Source of the DNA: an uncultured Sulfurovum sp.
Lineage (GTDB): Bacteria; Campylobacterota; Campylobacteria; Campylobacterales; Sulfurovaceae
Length of the DNA stretch: 10,362 bases
Reading direction: 5' to 3'
Assembly (NCBI GenBank): GCA_947313765.1
Contig: CAMZNQ010000143.1
Span: forward strand, 1-10,362
The notes under the pieces are model-generated. The model was not told where the DNA came from. It worked only from the letters and a program-made list of their open reading frames with translations, and ran no database searches. The translations under genes and the position numbers were made by a program. Positions 1 to 6,763 of this stretch are shown here, piece by piece. Within the stretch, counting starts at the first letter, position 1. Each line of letters starts with the position of its first letter.

Positions 1-135
1 TATTCAAAAACAATAAAAAATTTGTATAAATAGAGAGTCACCCTCAAAACAGAGCCAAAACATTACACTATGATATATTTATATGTTTTTTTATTCTTTT
101 ATATTAATATTATTTAACTCAATGAAAGGGTGAAA

Positions 136-279
136 ATGAAAAAAGACATCATAAGCAAAGAACTGCTTAAAGAGATGGCGAACTTCACACCCCTGCCCTT
201 CAATCTCCAATTTTTACTTGCTCTCATCATTCTTGAAAAATTATTCTCACCCCTCAAACCCTTCATAACAAAAAAATGA
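136..279 (+). CDS. Doubtful small protein, 47 aa, unknown
   Basis: An ATG preceded by AAAGGG at 125-130 opens a 47-codon frame that ends in TGA, followed directly by TAA. The product starts with a charged stretch (MKKDIISKELLKEMA) and continues with a hydrophobic segment around residues 22-36 and a basic end (PFITKK). I do not recognise it. The first 15 residues faintly resemble the N-terminus of Rpn/PD-(D/E)XK-type accessory proteins, so it could be a remnant, but that is a guess. Codon use is unlike the neighbours: CTC, CTG and CCC are frequent here and scarce elsewhere in the window. The rest of 1-331 is AT-rich DNA in which I see no gene, apart from a short open stretch at the left edge (frame 1, stop at 31-33) that could be the last codons of a gene outside the window. 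Confidence 0.3.
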   Translation: MKKDIISKELLKEMANFTPLPFNLQFLLALIILEKLFSPLKPFITKK

Positions 280-283
280 TAAT
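278..283 (+). promoter_or_regulatory. Possible -10 box for the NADAR-hydrolase pair
   Basis: GATAAT differs from TATAAT at one base and lies about 49 nt before the NADAR ATG. No clear -35 is visible, as is common in Campylobacterota promoters. A second TGTATAC at 314-320 is too close to the ribosome binding site to be useful for this start. Confidence 0.25.
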
Positions 284-331
284 ATTTGAGCATTTAAAGA
301 AAGATTCAAATACTGTATACAAGGAAAAAAA

Positions 332-778
332 ATGGCAGTCGATTGGGAAAAAGTAGAGGTTAAAGGTGAGAAGAGATTTTTAAGTAATATGTACCCTTGT
401 AATATTATTTATAGAGGGAAAGAGTATCGGAGTAGTGAACATATCTATCAGGCGATGAAGTGTAATGATACAACCTATCATGAGTATATTAGAGGACTTG
501 AAGAGCCTAAAAGTACCAAAAAAGAAGCCAATAGATTGTTAGCAGAGAGTTATGAGATTAGAGATGATTGGGATGCTATAAAATTAAAACTCATGGAAGA
601 GATTTTGTATCTTAAATTTACTCAAAACCTAGATTTACAAGAGAAACTTCTACAAATAGAGGGGAATATAGAAGAGAAAAATAGTTGGGGAGATAGATTT
701 TGGGGCACAACTGATGGGGTAGGATAAAATCATTTGGGTAAACTGCTGATGAAAGTTAGAGATAGTTTTAAAGGATAG
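332..778 (+). pseudogene. NADAR (YbiA-like) family protein with in-frame TAA
   Basis: NADAR proteins are N-glycosidases acting on ADP-ribose-like or riboflavin-intermediate substrates. Characterised members hydrolyse riboflavin pathway intermediates (E. coli YbiA) or remove ADP-ribose from guanine in DarT-NADAR modules. Family blocks seen are FLSNMYP (16-22), EHIYQAMK (36-43), RDDWD (77-81), KFTQN (95-99) and NSWGDRFWG (117-125). Translation stops after GVG at residue 131 with TAA (725-727), but the same frame continues NHLGKLLMKVRDSFKG to TAG at 776-778, which is the usual NADAR C-terminus. The restored protein is 148 positions long, normal for the family. The start is supported by AAGGA at 321-325, 6 nt before ATG. 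The restored stop lies 3 nt from the next gene, whose AAAGGA ribosome site falls inside these last codons, so the pair is probably one operon. The lost tail is conserved, so a truncated product may be inactive. Substrate is unknown. Confidence 0.85.
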
Positions 779-781
779 AAG

Positions 782-1333
782 ATGATTATATTTATACATG
801 GATTTGGAAGTAGTGGTTTTAGTTTTAAGGCTGATAGAATAAGAGAGTATTTTCAAGATAGAGAGTCACTTTTAGCTCCCTCTTTGTCTTATGTTCCCAA
901 ATTAGCTATTCAAACATTGGAAGAGATAATAGAGTATGGTTTGACCAGAGAGAGAGTCTGCCTTATTGGTTCATCTTTAGGTGGATATTATGCACGATAT
1001 TTAAGTGATAAGTATGATATAAAGGCTGTCTTGGTAAACCCTGCTTTAAATGCAGATATACGTCTTTCGCAAGAGAGTGGAATGGCTACTAACTATTATG
1101 ACTTAACCAAATTTGAGTGGAGTAGTTCACACATAGAGCAATTAAAAGCTCTAAAGATAGAAAAATCAAATGAGAAAAATTTAATGCTTATGCTCCAAAA
1201 GGGAGATGAGGTAATAGACCACAGAGAAGCCTTAGAGATGTTACCAAATGCTAAACTGATTTTAGAAGATGGTGGAGACCATAGCTTTTTAGGATTTAAA
1301 GAGTATTTGAAAGAGATTGAAGAGTTTTTTTAA
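782..1333 (+). CDS. YqiA-like alpha/beta hydrolase (esterase)
   Basis: This 183-aa protein matches the small YqiA/YcfP-type alpha/beta hydrolase group, predicted cytoplasmic esterases. It opens with MIIFIHGFGSS (HGFG oxyanion region, residues 6-9). It has the nucleophile elbow GSSLGG with Ser65, an acid candidate in KGDEVIDHR (Asp142 or Asp146), and a C-terminal GGDHSF supplying His167. The length is close to the family norm (about 190 aa). No signal peptide is seen. The start is set by AAAGGA at 770-775, 6 nt upstream of ATG. It follows the interrupted NADAR gene almost without a gap, so the two are probably co-transcribed. The natural ester substrate is not evident, and no sequence feature ties it to the Tol genes downstream apart from orientation. 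Confidence 0.85.
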   Translation: MIIFIHGFGSSGFSFKADRIREYFQDRESLLAPSLSYVPKLAIQTLEEIIEYGLTRERVCLIGSSLGGYYARYLSDKYDIKAVLVNPALNADIRLSQESGMATNYYDLTKFEWSSSHIEQLKALKIEKSNEKNLMLMLQKGDEVIDHREALEMLPNAKLILEDGGDHSFLGFKEYLKEIEEFF

Positions 1334-1372
1334 AAAATTAATATAAGCCCTTAGATAGTTCAAATATGTTAA

Positions 1373-1378
1373 TATATT
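1373..1378 (+). promoter_or_regulatory. Possible -10 box for the tolQRA operon
   Basis: TATATT lies 26 nt before the preferred tolQ ATG at 1405, in the 71-nt gap after the hydrolase. The first in-frame ATG (1366) lies upstream of this box and so would not be transcribed from it. A run of nine A at 1386-1394 sits between box and ribosome site. Confidence 0.3.
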
Positions 1379-1404
1379 TTGAATTAAAAAAAAAGGTAAT
1401 AAAT

Positions 1405-1983
1405 ATGGAGTTATCTGATAGTCTATTTGCTTATTTAGATAAAAGTTCAGCCATTACTATTTTTGTTTTAGGACTTTTATCTATCTATCTATTTATTGTA
1501 TTGTGGATTTATATATATCGCTATTTTTCCTTGAAGAGTAAAATTGTAATAGAAGAGAAATCTTTAAGAAAACTATATATGGGACGAGCAAAGAGTGTTG
1601 ATTCAAAATCACTTCTATTCCCATATCTTGGAAAAGTATTGATTCCAAATTCTGCCATATTCTCAGTTGGTAAAAATGAAGCCATCAAATCAGCTACATC
1701 TGGCTTAACAGCTCTCTCTATTATCGCTTCTACATCTCCATTTATTGGTCTATTTGGTACAGTTGTTGCAATTTTAGAGACCTTTTCCAAATTAGGAACA
1801 CAGAGTGGTACATCCATAGCCATTGTAGCACCTGCCATTTCAGAGGCTCTAGTTGCAACTGCTGGGGGTATTGCTGTAGCTACATTTGCATACACTTTTC
1901 ATCTAATTCTAAAAAGAAAAGCTTATGAGTTAAATGTTTTACTTGATAGTCAAGCAGAGTTAATTCTCTCTCAAAGGGCTTAA
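1405..1983 (+). CDS. tolQ: TolQ, proton channel subunit of the Tol-Pal motor
   Basis: TolQ is a MotA/TolQ/ExbB-family inner-membrane protein that, with TolR, uses the proton-motive force to energise TolA during outer-membrane constriction. Counted from ATG 1405 the protein is 192 aa. It has a membrane segment at about 15-38, a cytoplasmic loop, and two further segments at about 104-126 and 138-169. The family motifs ASTSPFIGLFGTVVAIL (108-124) and APAISEALVATAGGIAVA (142-159) are both present. An ATG 39 nt upstream (1366) is in frame but has no ribosome site. The 1405 start has AAAAGG about 8 nt upstream and the same leader pattern as tolA (AAAGGTAATA). The stop is 2 nt from tolR. ExbB is the main alternative, but the downstream tolA-tolB-pal order favours TolQ. 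Confidence 0.93.
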   Translation: MELSDSLFAYLDKSSAITIFVLGLLSIYLFIVLWIYIYRYFSLKSKIVIEEKSLRKLYMGRAKSVDSKSLLFPYLGKVLIPNSAIFSVGKNEAIKSATSGLTALSIIASTSPFIGLFGTVVAILETFSKLGTQSGTSIAIVAPAISEALVATAGGIAVATFAYTFHLILKRKAYELNVLLDSQAELILSQRA

Positions 1984-1985
1984 AT

Positions 1986-2372
1986 ATGTATGAGTGGGAT
2001 GAAGCTCCTGATTTAAATATTACTCCACTTATTGATGTTATGTTGGTTCTTATGGCTATTTTTATGATAACCATACCTGTTATGCATTATGAGGAGAAGA
2101 TTAATCTTCCTGATGGTTCTAAAAAAACATCTGTCTCTGACTCAAAAGCATTAAGTGTTAGAATAACAAAAGATTTAACAATACACTATAAAGATGATAA
2201 ATTTACAATAGAATCTTTTCCTGATGCCTTTAGATTAAAAACAGGTGGTTTAGATAAAAAGCAGGTTGTTTTTATTAATGCAGACAAAGAGATTTCCTAT
2301 GAAAATGTTATCTTTCTCTTAAAAGTAGTTAAACAGAGTGGATTTACTAAAGTTTCACTACTTACGCAGTAA
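1986..2372 (+). CDS. tolR: TolR, ExbD/TolR-family motor subunit
   Basis: The 128-aa product is an ExbD/TolR protein: a short cytoplasmic N-terminus, one membrane helix at about 12-33, and a periplasmic domain. The helix begins DLNITPLIDVMLVLMAIFM, with the conserved proton-carrying aspartate at Asp17. The periplasmic part contains LPDGSKK (about 41-47) and the VVFINADKEISYENV stretch (93-107) typical of the family. It starts 2 nt after the tolQ stop, with AAAGGG at 1974-1979 inside the last tolQ codons, so translation is coupled. In the cell it forms a complex with TolQ and TolA. A role as ExbD for TonB-dependent transport cannot be excluded from this protein alone. Confidence 0.93.
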   Translation: MYEWDEAPDLNITPLIDVMLVLMAIFMITIPVMHYEEKINLPDGSKKTSVSDSKALSVRITKDLTIHYKDDKFTIESFPDAFRLKTGGLDKKQVVFINADKEISYENVIFLLKVVKQSGFTKVSLLTQ

Positions 2373-2409
2373 AAGATATTTTTTTCTAAAAAAATAAAGG
2401 TAATACAAA

Positions 2410-3273
2410 ATGAATAAAGGAAAACTGTTGTCAGGTCTTGTAGCTTTTGCTATATACTTGGGGCTTATATTCTTGGTTCTATATTTCTATAATATTCGTC
2501 AAACAAAAGCCAAGAATTATGTAGAAAAAAATTCAAATAGAGTAACTGTTACTCTTGTAAATTCAGACAAAACTGTTTTTAATAGAAGTTCAAAAGAGTC
2601 TAATCATATAAAATCTATACCTAAAATTATACCACCTATTCATATTAAGAGAGAAACAAAAAAAGTAGTTCCCAAAAAGCATACTGTAAAAAAACATATT
2701 GTAAAGAAGCATACTCCTAAAAAAGTTGTACCCAAAAAAGTAGTTCCCAAAAAGCATACTGTAAAAAAACATATTGTAAAGAAGCATACTCCTAAAAAGG
2801 TTGTACCAAAAAAAGTAGTTCCTAAAAAAACAGCAAAAGATTTATTTTCATCTATTAAGACAAAAGATGTAACAAGAGAACCAAGAACCATAAAACGTCA
2901 TATTGTTGTACCAAAAATTCCAAGTAGAGTAAGACACAACTCTTCAATTACAGATAGAATTAAAAATACTCATCAATCTGGTAGAGTATCTAACCGTAAC
3001 AGTGATAGTGGTGTTAAAAATGCTTATATTGCAAAAGTAAAACGTCATATGAATAATTGGAATGCAAACTCTGCCTATAGAGGTAAACGAGTATCTTTGA
3101 AATTAACTATCTATAATAGTGGTAAATTTTCATATAAAATAATAAGTGGAGCAGATGGAGCTATGAGAGCTTCACTAAGTCAATTTTTAGATAGATTAAA
3201 CAGAATGGGACAATTAAGTAGACACTCTAAATCAACCCCATATTCAATTAGAGTAGATTTTACAGTTAGATAA
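2410..3273 (+). CDS. tolA: TolA/TonB-like energy transducer with tandem-repeat spacer
   Basis: This 287-aa protein has a short cytoplasmic tip and one membrane helix (about 6-27). A very basic, extended periplasmic region and a C-terminal TolA/TonB-type domain (about 203-287, from KNAYIAKVKRHMNNW to YSIRVDFTVR) follow. Residues 84-133 are two copies of a 25-aa unit rich in Lys, His, Val and Pro (KKVVPKKHTVKKH...), followed by a partial third copy to 140. Such Pro/Lys spacers usually cross the periplasm in TonB and TolA proteins. The start has AAAGG 11 nt upstream in the same leader pattern as tolQ. The position between tolR and tolB says TolA rather than TonB. C-terminal domains of this group are poorly conserved, so the family call rests on topology and context as much as on motifs. 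Confidence 0.88.
   Translation: MNKGKLLSGLVAFAIYLGLIFLVLYFYNIRQTKAKNYVEKNSNRVTVTLVNSDKTVFNRSSKESNHIKSIPKIIPPIHIKRETKKVVPKKHTVKKHIVKKHTPKKVVPKKVVPKKHTVKKHIVKKHTPKKVVPKKVVPKKTAKDLFSSIKTKDVTREPRTIKRHIVVPKIPSRVRHNSSITDRIKNTHQSGRVSNRNSDSGVKNAYIAKVKRHMNNWNANSAYRGKRVSLKLTIYNSGKFSYKIISGADGAMRASLSQFLDRLNRMGQLSRHSKSTPYSIRVDFTVR
2659..2829 (+). repeat. 75-bp in-frame tandem repeat in tolA
   Basis: Two 75-bp units (2659-2733 and 2734-2808) differ at only two positions, both synonymous third bases (AAA/AAG and CCC/CCA). A third partial copy covers 2809-2829. The unit is a multiple of three, so gain or loss of a copy changes spacer length by 25 residues without breaking the frame. Confidence 0.97.
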
Positions 3274-3318
3274 AAATTACTTTTGTTTAAAAAATTAACT
3301 TTTTTAGCACAATTGTAA

Positions 3319-3324
3319 TACAAT
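3319..3324 (+). promoter_or_regulatory. Probable -10 box for tolB-pal-cpoB
   Basis: TACAAT lies in the 96-nt gap between tolA and tolB, 45 nt before the tolB start, with a T-rich stretch (TTTTTTAGC, 3300-3309) at the position where Campylobacterota promoters often carry one in place of a -35. It also forms part of TTGTAATACAA, a short inverted repeat. Confidence 0.45.
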
Positions 3325-3369
3325 AAGATGTAATAATTACTAAATATATTTTAAAACAAAGGATATCTA

Positions 3370-4602
3370 TTGAGATTTATACTATTTTTTCTATTGACAT
3401 TTAATATATACTCTTTTGATGCTGTATTGAGCATTGAAAAAGATGTAGAATCAAAAGCAACACTCTCTCTACTAGAAGATAAAACAACATCAGGGAGTAG
3501 TCCAAATCACTCTAAAATGTTTAAACTTCTACTAACCGATTTAAAGATGAGTGGACATTTTGTAGTCGATACAGAGTTAAGAAGAGCATATTATGATGAT
3601 AACTTACTTCCTACTGAGGTTCATGATAGAGAGTACATAATAAAATACTCCTATTCTAAAAGTGGAAAAGAGCTAAAAGTAAAATTGATACAAACTTCTG
3701 ATTCCAATGAGATTTTTCAAAAATCTTATATGATAAATGTAGCATCACGCTATCCATTTTTAGCTCATAATGCAATTGTTGATATCAATAATGCTTTAGG
3801 ATATGAAGATATTTCATGGATGAAAAGAAATATCCTATTCTCCAAATATACATCCTCTGGAAAGAGTGAGATATGGATTGCAGACTACACATTAACATTC
3901 TCATCTATTTTAGTTCGTGGAGGATTAAATCTTTTTCCAAAGTGGGCAAATGTAGCTCAGAGTGCTTTTTACTATACTTCATACAATGGTAACTTACCAA
4001 CTCTATATAAGGTTGACATGAGTTCAGGTACAAGAAAAAAGATTCTCTCTTCACAAGGCATGTTAGTAGCTTCAGATGTTACTGCAGATGGTAGTAGATT
4101 ACTTTTAACAATGGCACCAAATGGTCAAGCAGATATCTATGAGTAGGATGTAAATAGTGGCTCAAAAAAACGTTTAACAAAATTTGGAGGTATTGATGTA
4201 AATGGAAAATATTTAGGAGATGAGAGTAGAATAGCCTTTGTATCAGATAGGGTAGGAGGTGCGAATATATATACAAAATCTATCGGTTCAACTTCTGTAT
4301 CTTTAGCAGGACACTATGGTAATGATAATAGTGCGTGTGATGCCTATGGTCAATATCTACTATACTCTGTTAGAGAGGGTGGTTCAGATAATATCTACTT
4401 AGGTTCAGCAAATAGCTCTTATGTCAGACCATTAACTAGTTCTGGTAAAAATAGACTACCACGTTTCTCAACAGATGGAAAAGTAATCCTCTATATAAAG
4501 AAAAATGGTGGAAGAAATTTGATAGGATATATGAATTTAGCAACAAAGCAGAGTGCATTATTTAAGATGCAGAGTGGAAAGATTCAATCTATAGATTGGT
4601 AA
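3370..4602 (+). pseudogene. tolB: TolB, interrupted by in-frame TAG
   Basis: TolB is the periplasmic partner of Pal and TolA. It starts at TTG 3370, with AAAGGAT 6 nt upstream, and has a signal peptide (MRFILFFLLTFNIYS), an N-terminal domain to about residue 150, and a beta-propeller of TolB/PD40-type blades. Examples are blade-like ends SEIWIADY, PTLYKVD and ADIYE. Translation stops at TAG 4144-4146 after residue 258, in mid-propeller. The same frame continues without other stops as DVNSGSKKRLTKFGG, SRIAFVSDRVGGANIYTKS, LPRFSTDGKVILYIKK, to TAA at 4600-4602. These are clearly further blades. The restored length of about 410 is normal for the family. A tyrosine (TAT or TAC) is a likely original codon, since blades usually read IY-x-Y-D. 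No in-frame start lies close after the stop, so reinitiation is unlikely. If real, the lesion should remove the Pal/TolA interaction platform. Confidence 0.92.
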
Positions 4603-4624
4603 TTTTTTTTAAAAAGGGATAAAA

Positions 4625-5248
4625 ATGAAAAATAGAAATTTACTACTTGCCATGTTAGCAATATTGGTCATAAACGGTTGTGCAGATAAAAAAAAGAGTG
4701 TTGTTAAAAGAGGTCAAAACAGCTCAACTATTAGAAGCGATAGAGATAGTAGAACTCAAATATATGGAAATAGTAGTGACACAAACTCTTATGGTGGCTA
4801 TAGTAATGTAGACCCTTACGGTTATGGAAATTATGGAAATAACGGTTCAACTTATAATGATGGGGGATTAGATTATTCTAATAATAGCTCATATATGGGT
4901 TCTAATATAAAAAATATCTATTTTAATGTTGACCAATACAATATAACTTCAGATAAATTACCTATTATCCATAATAATTACAATGTATTAAAATCTAAAA
5001 TAAGTAAAAGAAATATTTTGAAAATTGAGGGTAACTGTGATGCTTCAGGGAGTGATGAGTATAACTATGCTTTAGGTTTAAAACGTGCAAAAGCAGTTAA
5101 AGAGTCTTTGATTAATGAGGGAATTAAAGATAATAATATTGTTATTGTTAGTCTAGGAGAGAGTTCTCCTGAGTGTGTTGATAGTAGTTCTGCATCTTGT
5201 TATGCTAAAAATAGACGTGTTGAATTTAAACTTACAACATCTAACTAG
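4625..5248 (+). CDS. pal: Pal, peptidoglycan-associated outer-membrane lipoprotein
   Basis: The 207-aa lipoprotein has a signal peptide ending in a lipobox with Cys19 (LVINGC). A basic stretch, a low-complexity Gly/Tyr/Asn/Ser linker (about 46-92) and an OmpA-like domain (about 97-204) follow. The peptidoglycan-binding block is EGNCDASGSDEYNYALGLKRA, with Asp139 and Arg154 at the diaminopimelate-contact positions; the usual His before the Asp is Asn-Cys here, and NRRVEF (196-201) closes the domain. Cys184 and Cys192 sit where a periplasmic disulfide is possible. It anchors the outer membrane to the wall and is the partner of TolB. AAAGGGAT lies about 4 nt upstream of ATG. The gene is 22 nt from the end of tolB and 12 nt from cpoB, within the operon. 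Confidence 0.95.
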   Translation: MKNRNLLLAMLAILVINGCADKKKSVVKRGQNSSTIRSDRDSRTQIYGNSSDTNSYGGYSNVDPYGYGNYGNNGSTYNDGGLDYSNNSSYMGSNIKNIYFNVDQYNITSDKLPIIHNNYNVLKSKISKRNILKIEGNCDASGSDEYNYALGLKRAKAVKESLINEGIKDNNIVIVSLGESSPECVDSSSASCYAKNRRVEFKLTTSN

Positions 5249-5260
5249 AGAGAGTATGCT

Positions 5261-6067
5261 ATGAAAAAAACTATTATATATCTATCTATTGGACTCTCTT
5301 CCCTACTATACTCCTATGAACCATCTGTATATGGTGCAGGAGACATAGATAGCGTTAACCCTTATGGTTTAACAAAGACGGAAAAGAAAGTTTTAGACAA
5401 TACAAAAAGAGTTCAAAGGCTCTACAATAGAGTCAAAGAGCAACAATTAAAGATTGAGGGACTTACCACAATTATAGAGGGACAAAATAAAGAGATTGTT
5501 AGCCTAAAAGAAGAGATGAAGATTCTTTCAAACAGGGTAGAACCAATCAAAAAAGATAGCAATAAAACATACTCTCTTCTCTTAAAGTTAGGAGAGATGA
5601 TTGATAATATTAACAATAGTTACATATCAAGAGATGAGTTACAAAATATATTATCAGGAAATGGTGGGCAACAGAATCAAAACTTTAATGACTCCACTAA
5701 CTCCTCTTCACAAGCAAATAGTAGTGATATATATAGAGATGCTCTTGCTATGTTTTCCAATGGCAACTACTCTTTAGCCAAAAAGAGTTTTTTAGAGGCA
5801 TTAGCCGATAGCTATAGACCTGCTTCAGCTAATTACTATTTATGAGAGTGTTCATACTATACAAGAGACTACAAAGATGCAATAGCTTACTATAAACAGA
5901 GTGCTTCTCTGTATGACAAAGCATCTTACATGCCTGAACTATATCTTCATACAGCAATATCATTGGAAAATGTTGGGGAGAGAGAACAAGCAAAAGGCTT
6001 TTTTCAATATTTAATAGATAACTATCCAAATACAAAATCAGCATCAATTGCAAAAAAAAGAATTTAA
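5261..6067 (+). pseudogene. cpoB: CpoB/YbgF, TPR protein interrupted by in-frame TGA
   Basis: CpoB (YbgF) is a periplasmic protein that links Tol-Pal to peptidoglycan synthesis in gamma-proteobacteria. This one has a signal peptide (to about residue 19), a segment DSVNPYGLTKTEKK, and a long coiled coil (about 45-115). An Asn/Ser/Gln linker (about 131-155) and TPR repeats from DIYRDALAMFSNGNYSLAKK onward follow. Translation stops at TGA 5843-5845 after ...SANYYL at residue 194. The same frame continues ECSYYTRDYKDAIAYYKQSA and ends in KRI-TAA at 6065-6067. The first TPR unit in this family reads YWLGE, so the TGA replaces Gly, one base from GGA. Restored length is 268 positions. AGAGAG upstream serves as a weak ribosome site, 12 nt from pal. 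The stop removes most of the TPR domain. A selenocysteine is unlikely, because the position is a glycine and no hairpin is apparent downstream. Confidence 0.92.
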
Positions 6068-6093
6068 TAAAGTAATAAATAAGTTTGCTTCGA

Positions 6094-6099
6094 TATTAT
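6094..6099 (+). promoter_or_regulatory. Possible -10 box for slyD
   Basis: TATTAT lies 27 nt before the slyD ATG in the 58-nt gap after cpoB, with TTTGCTT (6084-6090) just upstream. It would allow slyD to be transcribed independently of the Tol operon. Confidence 0.35.
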
Positions 6100-6125
6100 G
6101 TTGAAAATTAATAATAGGAGATTCT

Positions 6126-6644
6126 ATGACAATTACAAATGAAAATTGTGTTGTAGGCATTGAGTACGAAGTAAAAGAGGCAGGAACAACAGAAGTTGTA
6201 GATAGCAATAAAGGGACAGGTCAACCATTAGAGTTTATTATGGGTAAAGGTCAAGTTATTCCTGGTCTTGAAAAAGCATTATGTGGTATGAAAGCTGACG
6301 AAAATGGAGACATTTTAGTTCCAGCAACAGAAGCGTATGGTGAGTACAATGATGAAGCAGTTCAAACTCTTCCAAAAGAGCAATTTGAAGGTATTGAACT
6401 TAAAGAGGGTCTTACTCTCTATGGTCAAAGTGAAGATGGTCAAACAACACAAGTAACAGTTAAATCATTTACAGATTCAGATGTAACAATTGATTTTAAC
6501 CATCCATTAGCAGGTAAAGATTTAATGTTCTCTGTAACTGTTCTATCTGCAAGAGAAGCAACAGCTGATGAGGTTGAATCAGGTATTGTTGGTGGAGAAG
6601 CAAGTGGTGGACATTGTGGTTCAGGTAGTTGTGGTTGTAGTTAA
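6126..6644 (+). CDS. slyD: SlyD-like FKBP peptidyl-prolyl isomerase, metal-binding tail
   Basis: The 172-aa cytoplasmic protein catalyses prolyl cis-trans isomerisation and acts as a chaperone. It shows the FKBP core (VGIEYEVKEAG at 10-20, then GQPLEFIMGKGQVIPGLEKA at 32-51) and a chaperone insert (about 75-120). The core returns at VTIDFNHPLAGKDLMFSVTV (120-139), which is the SlyD signature. The C-terminus is rich in Gly, His and Cys: His163, Cys164, Cys169 and Cys171 could bind nickel or zinc, as in other SlyD proteins that supply nickel to hydrogenase or urease. The tail is shorter than that of E. coli SlyD. AGGAG sits about 6 nt before ATG. The gene commonly follows the tol operon in this phylum, and has a possible promoter of its own at 6094. 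Confidence 0.93.
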   Translation: MTITNENCVVGIEYEVKEAGTTEVVDSNKGTGQPLEFIMGKGQVIPGLEKALCGMKADENGDILVPATEAYGEYNDEAVQTLPKEQFEGIELKEGLTLYGQSEDGQTTQVTVKSFTDSDVTIDFNHPLAGKDLMFSVTVLSAREATADEVESGIVGGEASGGHCGSGSCGCS

Positions 6645-6671
6645 CATATAACACTATTTTTTGTTTTTTTG
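6638..6671 (+). terminator. Weak terminator candidate after slyD
   Basis: GTTA and TAAC around 6640-6652 form only a short imperfect hairpin, but two T-runs follow (6655-6660 and 6662-6670 region). The T-runs may equally be the T-rich upstream element of a promoter, with TACAAT at 6673-6678. Confidence 0.2.
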
Positions 6672-6727
6672 TTACAATATAGCATAGAATCTCCTTTGTT
6701 CTTTTCTTACTTTGTAATATTTTATGT

Positions 6728-6733
6728 TATACT
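6728..6733 (+). promoter_or_regulatory. Probable -10 box for the 79-aa protein
   Basis: TATACT lies 30 nt before the ATG at 6764, with TTTTATGT upstream. A second candidate, TACAAT at 6673-6678, is preceded by a strong T-rich run and is about 85 nt from the same ATG. Confidence 0.4.
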
Positions 6734-6763
6734 TTACTCTAAAATATTTTAAAAGGTTGTTTT

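Noticed and set aside
1..33. Frame-1 open stretch ending in TAG at 31-33, possible end of an upstream gene
   Set aside because: Ten codons are too few to identify anything or separate from chance in AT-rich DNA.
1386..1394. Nine-A run before the tolQ ribosome site, possible slippage switch
   Set aside because: It lies in non-coding leader, is only nine long, and A-runs are common in this AT-rich genome.
1479..1492. Tetranucleotide ATCT run (about 3.5 copies) inside tolQ
   Set aside because: Too few copies to suggest phase variation, and it encodes part of a normal membrane helix.
2590..2891. Two long open frames on the minus strand opposite tolA
   Set aside because: They are shadows of the tandem repeat, with low-complexity Phe/Tyr/Leu translation and no ribosome site.
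3289..3307. TAAAAAA...TTTTTTA hairpin after tolA as a terminator
   Set aside because: The stem is all A/T and weak. The T-run is better read as the upstream element of the tolB promoter.
5842..5895. ATG overlapping the cpoB TGA that could allow restart
   Set aside because: It is in a different frame and encodes only 17 residues before a stop, with no homology to the TPR tail.
5843..5920. Selenocysteine at the cpoB TGA
   Set aside because: The position is a conserved glycine in the family and no suitable downstream hairpin is apparent.
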